NCBI GenBank assembly: GCA_002869615.1
Contig: PKUH01000087.1
Span: 1 to 58,243 of the forward strand
Length of the DNA: 58,243 nt
DNA from: Desulfuromonas sp.
GTDB lineage: Bacteria > Desulfobacterota > Desulfuromonadia > Desulfuromonadales > UBA2294
Direction: 5' to 3'
In this document: in pieces, positions 50,073-58,243 of the stretch
Layout: every line of letters begins with the position of its first letter
How positions within the stretch are numbered: the stretch's first letter is position 1
Notes under the pieces: generated by a model
The model's database searches: none
Told to the model about the DNA's origin: nothing
Seen by the model: the letters and a program-made list of their open reading frames with translations, nothing else
Position numbers and translations under genes: made by a program

Positions 50073-52709
50073 ATGACTGGCAGTGAAATTCGCAAACGCT
50101 TCCTCGATTATTTTGCCAAGCACGGACATACGGTTGTGCCATCATCATCACTGGTCCCGCACAACGATCCGACCCTGCTGTTCACCAACGCCGGGATGAA
50201 CCAGTTCAAAGACTGTTTTCTCGGTGATGAGAAACGCGATTATGTTCGTGCCGCTTCATCACAGAAATGTGTTCGCGCCGGGGGCAAACACAACGATCTG
50301 GAGAATGTCGGCCGGACTGCGCGGCATCATACTTTTTTCGAAATGCTCGGCAATTTCTCTTTCGGCGATTACTTCAAAAAAGAGGCGATTGCCTTCGCCT
50401 GGGAATTTCTCACCAGGGACCTTGGACTCGACATCAAACGACTCTACGTCACCGTCTACACCGATGATGACGAAGCGGCCGACATCTGGCACGAACAGGA
50501 GGGTGTCCCACGCGAGCGTATTTTCCGCTTCGAGGAGGATAACTTCTGGGCGATGGGCGACACCGGCCCGTGCGGACCCTGCTCGGAAATTTTCTGGGAC
50601 AACGGCCCGGAGATGAGCTGCGGATCGCCCGACTGTAACGTCGGCTGCGACTGCGACCGCTACATGGAGATCTGGAACAACGTCTTCATGCAGTTTGACC
50701 GTCAACCCGACGGGGAACTGGTGCCACTGCCGAAGCCGGCGGTTGATACCGGTATGGGCCTCGAACGGATTACCACCGTCATGCAGGGCGTCCAGTCGAA
50801 TTATGATACCGATCTGCTGCGCGGCATCATTGGCTACATCGAAAAGCTGGCCGGCAAAAGCTACGGTGACAACGATGAGAATGATGTCTCGATGCGGGTT
50901 ATGGCCGATCACAGCCGGGCCACCGCCTTTCTTATTTCGGATGGAGTTCTGCCGAGCAACGAGGGGCGCGGCTATGTTCTGCGCCGGATCATGCGCCGGG
51001 CGATGCGTCATGCCAAAATGCTCGGGTTCGAAGAGCCGGTCCTGTTCCAGACCTGCCGTTTCGTTATGGAAAGTATGTCCGAAGCCTACCCGGAAGTCAT
51101 CGACCGGATGGAATACGTTGCCAAGGTGGTCATCAACGAGGAAGAGCGCTTCATCCAGACCCTCGGCAACGGCCTGCGTATCCTCAATGAGGAGATCGAA
51201 AAGCTCGAAAAAACCGGCAAAAAAGAGGTCCCCGGCGATGTTGTGTTCAAGCTTTACGACACTTACGGATTTCCGATCGACCTGACTGCCGATATTGTTG
51301 AAAAAGACGGCCTGACTCTCGACGAAAAGGGTTTCGAGACCTGTATGGAAGAGCAGCGGCAAAAGGCGCGGCAACACTGGAAGGGATCCGGTGAAGAGGC
51401 GGTGGCCGGCGTCTACAAACAGCTCCTTGAAAAAGGCATCGCAAGCGAATTCAGTGGTTACCATACGACCTCGGACAACAGCAATATCACGATTATCCTG
51501 AAAGACGGCAGCAGTGTCGACTCAGCCAGCGAAGGCGATGCCGTCGAAATCATCACGGCATTGACCCCCTTCTACGGAGAGTCGGGCGGTCAGGTCGGTG
51601 ACAGCGGTACTATCAGCAACAAAACGGTTCGAATCGAAATCAACGACACCCGCAAACCGACCGGTGGATTGATAGTCCATGTCGGTAAAATCACCTCCGG
51701 CTCGGTCAAAGTCGGTGACGCAGTCGAGCTGAATGTCGATACCGAAAAGCGCCAGGCAACCGCGCTCAATCATACGGCAACACATATCCTTCAGGCTGCC
51801 CTGGTCGATATCCTCGGCGACCATGTCAAGCAGGCCGGTTCACTGGTCACGCCGGAACGGCTCCGCTTTGACTTTACCCACTTTTCCGCCTTGAGCGCCG
51901 AAGAAATCACCCGGATTGAGGATGAAGTCAACCGGCGTATCCGTCAAAACCGTGCCGTCGACTCCGAAGAGATGTCGGCCGACGAAGCCATTTCATCCGG
52001 GGCGACTGCCCTGTTCGGCGAAAAATATGGCGACACCGTCCGCGTCATTTCGGTCGGCGATTTCAGCAAGGAACTCTGTGGCGGCACCCATGCCCGGGCC
52101 GCCCGCGATATCGGCTTGTTCAAGATCGTCTCAGAAGGCGGCATTGCCGCCGGCGTTCGCCGAATTGAAGCCCTGACTGGCGGCAATGCGATCCGGACCA
52201 TCCATGAGCAGGAACAGACTATCCGCTCGATCGCCGATTTACTCAAAAGCGAACCGGGCAAAGTCGAAACCCGCATACAAAAGCTGATTGAACAGCAAAA
52301 AGAGTTGGAAAAAGAGATGGCAACCCTGCAGTCGCGCCTCAATTCAGAGCGTTCCGGCGATTTGATCGATCAGGCACAGGAGATTAACGGCATCAAGGTT
52401 CTGGCGGCGCGGACCGATGGACTTGATGGTAAAAAAATGCGCGAAATGGCCGATCAGCTGCGCGACAAACTGGCGTCCGGAGTCATTATTCTCGGTGGTG
52501 AGAATGATGGCAAGGCGGCCCTGCTCGTCGCTGTCACCTCCGATTTGACAGACAGGCTGCAGGCAGGGACGATCATCAGAAGCCTCGCCGAGCAGGTTGG
52601 TGGTCGCGGAGGTGGTCGACCGGAGCTCGCACAGGCCGGCGGCAGCGAGCCGAAGAATCTTGACAAAGCCCTGAGCAGCGCCACTGAGCTGGTTGCCGCT
52701 TCTCTGTAA
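50073..52709 (+). CDS. alaS: Alanine--tRNA ligase
   Basis: The 878-residue enzyme has a class II catalytic core ('[15 protein letters not shown]', '[21 protein letters not shown]' in parts, '[10 protein letters not shown]'), a helical tRNA-binding domain, and an editing domain with zinc ligands in 'NHTATHILQ' and 'CGGTHA'. The C-terminal coiled coil and C-Ala/DHHA1 domain end in '[15 protein letters not shown]'. The ATG at 50073 has AAGGA upstream and is the standard AlaRS start. The cupin and REC-kinase genes follow closely. Confidence 0.98.
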   Translation: MTGSEIRKRFLDYFAKHGHTVVPSSSLVPHNDPTLLFTNAGMNQFKDCFLGDEKRDYVRAASSQKCVRAGGKHNDLENVGRTARHHTFFEMLGNFSFGDYFKKEAIAFAWEFLTRDLGLDIKRLYVTVYTDDDEAADIWHEQEGVPRERIFRFEEDNFWAMGDTGPCGPCSEIFWDNGPEMSCGSPDCNVGCDCDRYMEIWNNVFMQFDRQPDGELVPLPKPAVDTGMGLERITTVMQGVQSNYDTDLLRGIIGYIEKLAGKSYGDNDENDVSMRVMADHSRATAFLISDGVLPSNEGRGYVLRRIMRRAMRHAKMLGFEEPVLFQTCRFVMESMSEAYPEVIDRMEYVAKVVINEEERFIQTLGNGLRILNEEIEKLEKTGKKEVPGDVVFKLYDTYGFPIDLTADIVEKDGLTLDEKGFETCMEEQRQKARQHWKGSGEEAVAGVYKQLLEKGIASEFSGYHTTSDNSNITIILKDGSSVDSASEGDAVEIITALTPFYGESGGQVGDSGTISNKTVRIEINDTRKPTGGLIVHVGKITSGSVKVGDAVELNVDTEKRQATALNHTATHILQAALVDILGDHVKQAGSLVTPERLRFDFTHFSALSAEEITRIEDEVNRRIRQNRAVDSEEMSADEAISSGATALFGEKYGDTVRVISVGDFSKELCGGTHARAARDIGLFKIVSEGGIAAGVRRIEALTGGNAIRTIHEQEQTIRSIADLLKSEPGKVETRIQKLIEQQKELEKEMATLQSRLNSERSGDLIDQAQEINGIKVLAARTDGLDGKKMREMADQLRDKLASGVIILGGENDGKAALLVAVTSDLTDRLQAGTIIRSLAEQVGGRGGGRPELAQAGGSEPKNLDKALSSATELVAASL

Positions 52710-52727
52710 ATTTGACAGGAGCAACTG

Positions 52728-53075
52728 ATGAAGACTGGAAAAATAGTTACTGCGTCTGAACAGGAAGAGTACGCACACCCGAAGCATGAGCGTTTTTTTC
52801 TGCGTGATGTCGTTACCGCAGAGAGCAACCCCGCTCTCTCGGTACACCGTGGACGGATTGAACCGGGTGGCGAAATCTTCCCGCATACGCACGACGGCCA
52901 GGCAGAGACCTTCTACATCCTGAAAGGGTCGGCTATTTGCACAATGGGAGCAGAGACCTCGATGGTCACTGCCGGACAGTGTTGCGTAGCACCATCCGGT
53001 GTAACCCACGGGCTGAAAAACGAAGGTGACGAACCGGTTGAGTTGATGGCTCTGTTCACCCCGCCCCTCAAATAG
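52728..53075 (+). CDS. Small cupin-domain protein
   Basis: The 115-residue single-domain cupin has metal ligands in the usual motifs: H53-x-H55-x4-E60 (PHTHDGQAETFYILKG) and H94 (GVTHGL). Small cupins bind a metal and act as enzymes or ligand sensors; no substrate is evident. GACAGGAG lies 8 nt before the ATG. It sits 18 nt after alaS and 12 nt before the REC-kinase gene, so it is possibly a sensory partner of the latter. Confidence 0.88.
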   Translation: MKTGKIVTASEQEEYAHPKHERFFLRDVVTAESNPALSVHRGRIEPGGEIFPHTHDGQAETFYILKGSAICTMGAETSMVTAGQCCVAPSGVTHGLKNEGDEPVELMALFTPPLK

Positions 53076-53087
53076 ACAGGAGAAACC

Positions 53088-54209
53088 TTGCCACTTGTCC
53101 TCGAAAACCGGAGATCACTTGAGATGCGCCAGGAGGGTCCGACTGTTCTCGTCGTTGATGACGAAGCGGTTATCCGGGACCTATGTATCAGGGCATTAAA
53201 ATCGTTCAATGTCATTGAAGCGGCAAATGGCCAAGAGGCCCTTGATATTCTACAAAAGAAAGACGTTGATGTCGTTCTGACCGATATCATGATGCCGCAC
53301 ACCAATGGCATCGATCTGCTGCAGCAGATCAAGGAAAAGCAACCGAACCAGCCGGTTATTGTCATGACCGGGTATGCTGATAAGGACGTTATTCTCAAGG
53401 CCCTCAAGGCTGATGCCGATGATTTCATCAGCAAACCGATCAATCTGCTCCAACTTAGAACAACCATCGACAAGGTTCTCGAAAAAAAAGCACTCCGCGA
53501 AGAACTTGTTCAGCTCAAAAAAATGGACCAGCTCAAGACCGATTTTCTCGGACTTGTCTCACACAAGCTTAAGACACCGATTACCGCCCTCTCGCTTTTT
53601 ATCCAGAACCTTTCCCGCGGCGTCGGCGATCCGGACGATCCGAACTTCCAGAAACACCTGCAACTGATGCAGGAAGAATCGAACTATCTGGTGTACCTGA
53701 TTCAGGACCTTCTCTACTATAGTGAAATCATTCTTCAGGAAAGCCCTCTCAAACTGGCTGAATCGGATTTGCGCTCAGTTGTAATGGCTACTTTCATTGA
53801 GGCTCAGGCTACCGCCGCGAACAAGGGGATTCGGCTGGTTAATAACCTCCCGCAGGAATGTCCACCGACCCGATTTGACCGCAAAAGGATCCGTTTTGTG
53901 ATCCAGGCTCTGCTTGACAATGCTATTAAATTCACTCCGCCCGGTGGTGATGTGACCGTATTCGGAGAGTATGGCGACAACGCCTGCAAACTCGGCATCC
54001 GTGACACCGGTCCCGGCATAGAAGAAAACGAACAGAAAAAGGTTTTTGAAAAATTCTACCAGGTCGACCCTTTGCGTACGGGCCAGATCCGTGGTTTCGG
54101 CCTCGGCCTCTTTTATGCCCGCCAGTTTGCCCGGGCTCATGGCGGTAATGTCCAGCTCGAAAGCGAACCGGGCAAGGGGACCACTGCCTGGCTTAACCTG
54201 CCCCGCTGA
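53088..54209 (+). CDS. Soluble response-regulator/histidine kinase hybrid (REC-HisKA-HATPase)
   Basis: The 373-residue cytosolic protein has an N-terminal receiver domain (about 18-135) with acidic pocket D24-D25, acceptor D66, T93 and K115. A HisKA domain with H158 (SHKLKTP) and an HATPase domain (N-box ALLDNAIKF, 'DTGPGI', 'FEKFYQVD', 'GFGLGL') follow. The receiver in front of the kinase suggests input from another kinase. TTG at 53088 follows AGGAG with 6-nt spacing; the in-frame ATG 12 codons later would also keep the full receiver. No DNA-binding output domain is present. Confidence 0.92.
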   Translation: MPLVLENRRSLEMRQEGPTVLVVDDEAVIRDLCIRALKSFNVIEAANGQEALDILQKKDVDVVLTDIMMPHTNGIDLLQQIKEKQPNQPVIVMTGYADKDVILKALKADADDFISKPINLLQLRTTIDKVLEKKALREELVQLKKMDQLKTDFLGLVSHKLKTPITALSLFIQNLSRGVGDPDDPNFQKHLQLMQEESNYLVYLIQDLLYYSEIILQESPLKLAESDLRSVVMATFIEAQATAANKGIRLVNNLPQECPPTRFDRKRIRFVIQALLDNAIKFTPPGGDVTVFGEYGDNACKLGIRDTGPGIEENEQKKVFEKFYQVDPLRTGQIRGFGLGLFYARQFARAHGGNVQLESEPGKGTTAWLNLPR

Positions 54210-54245
54210 AAAGCTCCAAGCTCCCTTTTTATGCCTATTTAGCCT

Positions 54246-54273
54246 TTGTCTTTAAAATCCTCTGTGCTATATT
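54246..54273 (+). promoter_or_regulatory. Candidate promoter of hslVU
   Basis: TTGTCT (54246-54251), a 16-nt spacer and TATATT (54268-54273), 40 nt before hslV. A sigma-32-type heat-shock consensus was looked for and not seen. Confidence 0.4.
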
Positions 54274-54312
54274 TTTCTTTTGCAAAAAACCTCATCATCT
54301 CGGGAGAATACA

Positions 54313-54840
54313 ATGTTTCGCGGAACAACCATTACCTGCGTTCGTAAAGAAGCGGATGTCGCGATGGCCGGGGACGGTCAGGTCAGCGTCGGCAGCACTG
54401 TCATGAAGCACTCGGCGAGCAAGGTCCGTCGATTATTTGATGGCAAGGTCCTTGCCGGTTTCGCCGGCAGTACAGCCGATGCCTTCACGCTTTTTGAAAA
54501 ATTTGACGCCAAACTGCAGGAGTTTCAGGGGAACCTTCCGCGCGCCGCTGTCGCCCTGGCCAAGGACTGGCGAACCGACAAGGTGCTGCGTCGTCTTGAA
54601 GCATTAATGATTGTCGCTGACCGGGAGAATACTCTGGTCCTCTCCGGTGCCGGGGATGTGATCGAACCGGATGACGGTATTGCGGCAATCGGTTCCGGCG
54701 GCTCTTTTGCCCTGGCAGCCGGCCGCGCTCTCCTGCGCAACACTGAACTCGATGCCAAATCGATTGCTGAAAAAGCGCTCTACCTGGCTGCTGAAATTTG
54801 TGTTTACACCAATGATCGCCTGACCGTGGAGACTCTGTAG
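54313..54840 (+). CDS. hslV: ATP-dependent protease subunit HslV
   Basis: The 175-residue proteasome-like peptidase forms the proteolytic core of HslUV. The protein begins M-F-R-G before T5-T6; the catalytic N-terminal Thr (T5) would be exposed by removal of this short propeptide. '[22 protein letters not shown]' in parts and '[15 protein letters not shown]' are HslV signatures. The ATG at 54313 has GGGAG upstream; the longer frame adds residues not seen in HslV. Its TAG overlaps the GTG start of hslU by one base. Confidence 0.97.
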   Translation: MFRGTTITCVRKEADVAMAGDGQVSVGSTVMKHSASKVRRLFDGKVLAGFAGSTADAFTLFEKFDAKLQEFQGNLPRAAVALAKDWRTDKVLRRLEALMIVADRENTLVLSGAGDVIEPDDGIAAIGSGGSFALAAGRALLRNTELDAKSIAEKALYLAAEICVYTNDRLTVETL

Positions 54841-56162
54841 TGACCAACTTCACCCCACGTGAAATCGTTTCCGAACTTGATCGTTATATTGTCGGTCAGC
54901 GGGAAGCAAAACGGGCGGTAGCCGTCGCGCTGCGCAATCGCTGGCGTCGTCAGCAGGTTGGCCCGGAGCTGCGTGATGAGATCGCGCCGAAGAACATCAT
55001 CATGATCGGACCAACCGGGGTCGGCAAGACTGAAATCGCCCGGCGCCTCGCCAAATTGGCCCAGGCACCATTCATCAAGGTTGAGGCGAGCAAATTTACC
55101 GAGGTCGGTTATGTCGGACGTGATGTCGAGAGCATGGTTCGTGATCTTGTCGACCTGGCAGTGCTGTTGGTCAAGGATGAAGAAGCGCAGCGGCAAAGGG
55201 TCAAGGCCGAACAGAACGCCGAGGAACGGATTCTCGACCTTCTATTGCCGGGGGAAGCGGAAACAGAAAACGAGGAACAGCAAGCCTCGACCCGGGAAAA
55301 GCTGCGCAAATTATTGCGTAAGGGCGCACTGAACGAGCGCTACGTCGAACTCGAAACCGAAGAGGCCTCGATGCCGACCATGCAGCTCTTCACACCTCAA
55401 GGGCAGGAAGATCTCGGCTTTAACATGAAGGATATGCTCGGAAACTTCTTCCCGAAACGGACCAAACAGCGCCGCATGAAAGTGGCCGAAGCACTGGAAC
55501 AGCTGACCCAGGAGGAGGCTGAAAAACTGGTCGACATGGACAAGGTTTCAACCCTCGCCCGGGAACGGACAGAACAGACCGGCATCATTTTTATCGATGA
55601 AATTGACAAGATTGCCAGCAAGGACGGGGTCCATGGTCCGGAAGTTTCGCGTGAAGGCGTGCAACGCGACATCCTGCCAATCGTTGAAGGGAGTACGGTC
55701 AATACCAAGCATGGTCCGGTCAAAACCGATCATATCCTCTTCGTTGCGGCCGGAGCGTTCCACATGGCCAAACAGTCAGACCTGATTCCAGAACTGCAGG
55801 GCCGTTTTCCGATCCGGGTCGAACTGAACAGTCTCGGTGAGGAGGAGTTCGTCCGGATTCTCACTGAACCGAAAAATGCGTTGATCCGTCAGTATATAGC
55901 GTTGATGGAAACGGAAAAGGTTACCCTCGATTTCGCTGACGATGCAATCCGTGAACTGGCAAAAACAGCGACCAGGGTCAATGAACAAACCGAGAATATA
56001 GGGGCCCGCCGCCTGCACACCATCATGGAGAAACTGCTCGAGGAGATCTCTTTTGATGCACCGGAGATGGCCAGCAGGAAGGTGAAGATCGACGCCGGTT
56101 TTGTCGCTGAGAAACTAGCCGGCATTGCCGGTGATGAGGATTTGTCGCGATACATTTTGTAA
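54840..56162 (+). CDS. hslU: HslU unfoldase, ATPase subunit of HslUV
   Basis: The 440-residue AAA+ ATPase unfolds substrates for HslV. It has Walker A GPTGVGKT (57-64), the pore motif '[11 protein letters not shown]', a variable I-domain (about 110-230), Walker B '[11 protein letters not shown]' and sensor 2 in '[15 protein letters not shown]'. It ends with 'DLSRYIL', the conserved HslU tail that inserts into HslV. The start is GTG, coupled to hslV. Confidence 0.97.
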   Translation: MTNFTPREIVSELDRYIVGQREAKRAVAVALRNRWRRQQVGPELRDEIAPKNIIMIGPTGVGKTEIARRLAKLAQAPFIKVEASKFTEVGYVGRDVESMVRDLVDLAVLLVKDEEAQRQRVKAEQNAEERILDLLLPGEAETENEEQQASTREKLRKLLRKGALNERYVELETEEASMPTMQLFTPQGQEDLGFNMKDMLGNFFPKRTKQRRMKVAEALEQLTQEEAEKLVDMDKVSTLARERTEQTGIIFIDEIDKIASKDGVHGPEVSREGVQRDILPIVEGSTVNTKHGPVKTDHILFVAAGAFHMAKQSDLIPELQGRFPIRVELNSLGEEEFVRILTEPKNALIRQYIALMETEKVTLDFADDAIRELAKTATRVNEQTENIGARRLHTIMEKLLEEISFDAPEMASRKVKIDAGFVAEKLAGIAGDEDLSRYIL

Positions 56163-57158
<996 letters not shown>

Positions 57159-57159
<1 letters not shown>

Positions 57160-58243
57160 TGAACGATTCACAGAATTGGATACAAAGAGGTGAAGCCTGC
57201 ATTACCGGAACCTATGGACGTTTTCCGCTGGTAGCGGTCAGGGGTGAGGGCTGCCGATTGTTCGATGCCGAGGGCAAAAGCTACCTCGATTTTCTTGCCG
57301 GGGTCGCCGTCAACAACATTGGACATTGTCATCCGAAGGTCGTTAAGGCGCTCAGGGAGCAGGCTGAAAAGCTGATCCATTGCTCGAACTATTTCCACAT
57401 TCCACACCAGATCGAACTCGGCGAAATCCTGTGCCAACACTCTTTTGCCGACAAGGCCTTCTTTTGCAACTCCGGGGCCGAGGCAAACGAAGCGGCAATG
57501 AAACTGGTCCGGAAATACAGTGCCGAAAAGCATGGGCCAAACCGCTTTGAGGTGATTACCGCCCTCGCCTCTTTCCATGGCCGGACCATCGGCACCATCA
57601 GTGCCACCGGCCAGGAAAAAGTCAGGGCCGGATTTTTGCCGATGGTCCCGGGCTTCAAATATGTTCCGTTTGGCGATATTCAGGCGTTGCGCACAGCAAT
57701 AACCCCCAACACCTGCGCGGTCATGCTTGAACCTGTCCAGGGCGAAGGGGGCGTCAACGTACCGCCGCCCGGTTACCTGAAAGCGGTCCGCGAGGTCTGT
57801 AGCGAAAAAGAGCTGGTCCTGGTTTACGACGAGGTCCAGGTCGGATGTGGCCGGACCGGCAAGCTCTTTGCCTACGAACATGCAGGTGTTGAACCTGATG
57901 TCATGACCCTGGCCAAGGCCTTGGCCGGCGGGCCGCCAATTGGGGCCATGCTGGCCAGGGACGAATTCGCCGCTGCTCTCGGTCCGGGCACCCACGGCTC
58001 AACCTTCGGCGGCAATCCACTGATGACCGCCGCCGGCCTTGCTGCTATGGATGTCCTGTTGAATGACGGCATTCTCGAGAACTGTCAGCAAATGGGTGAT
58101 TATCTGCGGCAACAGCTTGAAAAAATGGCCGAAAAACACTCTTTCATCAAGGAAGTCAGAGGGCTCGGCCTGATCCTCGGCATGCAACTTGACATCGAAG
58201 GGGCCGGGATCGTCACCAAGGCGCTCGAGCGGGGGCTGCTGAT
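57159..58243 (+). CDS. argD: Acetylornithine aminotransferase, N-terminal 361 residues (cut by window end)
   Basis: This PLP-dependent class III aminotransferase converts N-acetylglutamate semialdehyde to N-acetylornithine. It has 'GVAVNNIGHCHPKVV', 'FCNSGAEANEAAMKLVRKY', 'SFHGRT', 'EPVQGEGGV', 'YDEVQVGCGRTGKLFAYEH' and the PLP-lysine region 'TLAKALAGGPPIGAM'. The ATG at 57159 overlaps the argB stop (TAATG). The frame is open to the window edge; about 35-40 residues are missing. argB-argD is the usual order in Geobacter-type arginine operons. Confidence 0.96.

Noticed and set aside
50259-51464. 401-codon minus-strand frame inside alaS
   Set aside because: It lies wholly opposite conserved AlaRS catalytic sequence, has no ribosome site, and is a codon-bias shadow.

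Overview
The window looks like a chromosomal segment of a GC-moderate anaerobic deltaproteobacterium of the Desulfuromonadia (Geobacter/Desulfuromonas/Pelobacter relatives). The clues are a multihaem c-type cytochrome paired with an NHL-repeat lipoprotein, a flavodiiron protein, a two-subunit sodium:solute symporter of the VC_2705 type, HEAT-repeat and HD-GYP proteins, and the recA-pilT-recX order. Assignment rests on gene content read by eye, not on a database search. No tRNA, rRNA, CRISPR array, transposase or integrase was found.

Layout. 1-3223: an intergenic repeat (family A), prfC (RF3) and an FAD-dependent oxidoreductase. 3224-8559: a transport locus with symporter small and large subunits, a small membrane protein, and a cNMP-binding/CBS/DUF294 regulator. 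8618-10953 (minus): PAS histidine kinase and hotdog thioesterase. 11281-13293: OB-fold lipoprotein, HEAT protein and retropepsin-like protease. 13365-19741 (minus): mltA, priA, a DksA/TraR zinc-finger protein, a flavodiiron protein and a DAHP synthase. 19938-22175: monohaem cytochrome, trmB, truD. 22513-26644: TIM-barrel isomerase, UspA, IclR regulator, alpha/beta hydrolase, coaE. 26751-31596: acyl-CoA synthetase, then a HEAT protein and an HD-GYP protein that share an N-terminal module. 31597-32351: a gene-free stretch with the second copy of repeat A. 32352-33373 (minus): HEAT protein and ssb. 33516-39004: plsC, rnj (with an in-frame TAG), uppP, ftsK. 39093-42410 (minus): NHL lipoprotein, multihaem cytochrome and an 18-residue peptide gene. 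42616-49812: larB, a repeat (family B), larC, pgpA, cinA, thpR, recA, pilT-like, recX. 50073-58243: alaS, cupin, REC-histidine kinase, hslV, hslU, argB and the start of argD.

How the genes work together. Most blocks are tightly spaced or overlapping operons of housekeeping functions: translation and tRNA modification, DNA repair and replication restart, envelope lipid carriers, CoA and acyl-CoA metabolism, and protein quality control. The accessory interest lies in (i) the NHL lipoprotein-cytochrome-peptide operon, whose last gene encodes an 18-aa peptide with a lasso-leader-like YxxPxVxxxGxV pattern; (ii) the RNase J gene, complete in one frame except for an amber codon that would remove essential C-terminal motifs; (iii) several different intergenic repeat families; and (iv) the paired HEAT and HD-GYP proteins with a common N-terminal module. 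Starts were moved from the longest open frame where Shine-Dalgarno (SD) spacing, lipoboxes or overlaps argued for it; TTG and GTG starts are common here.
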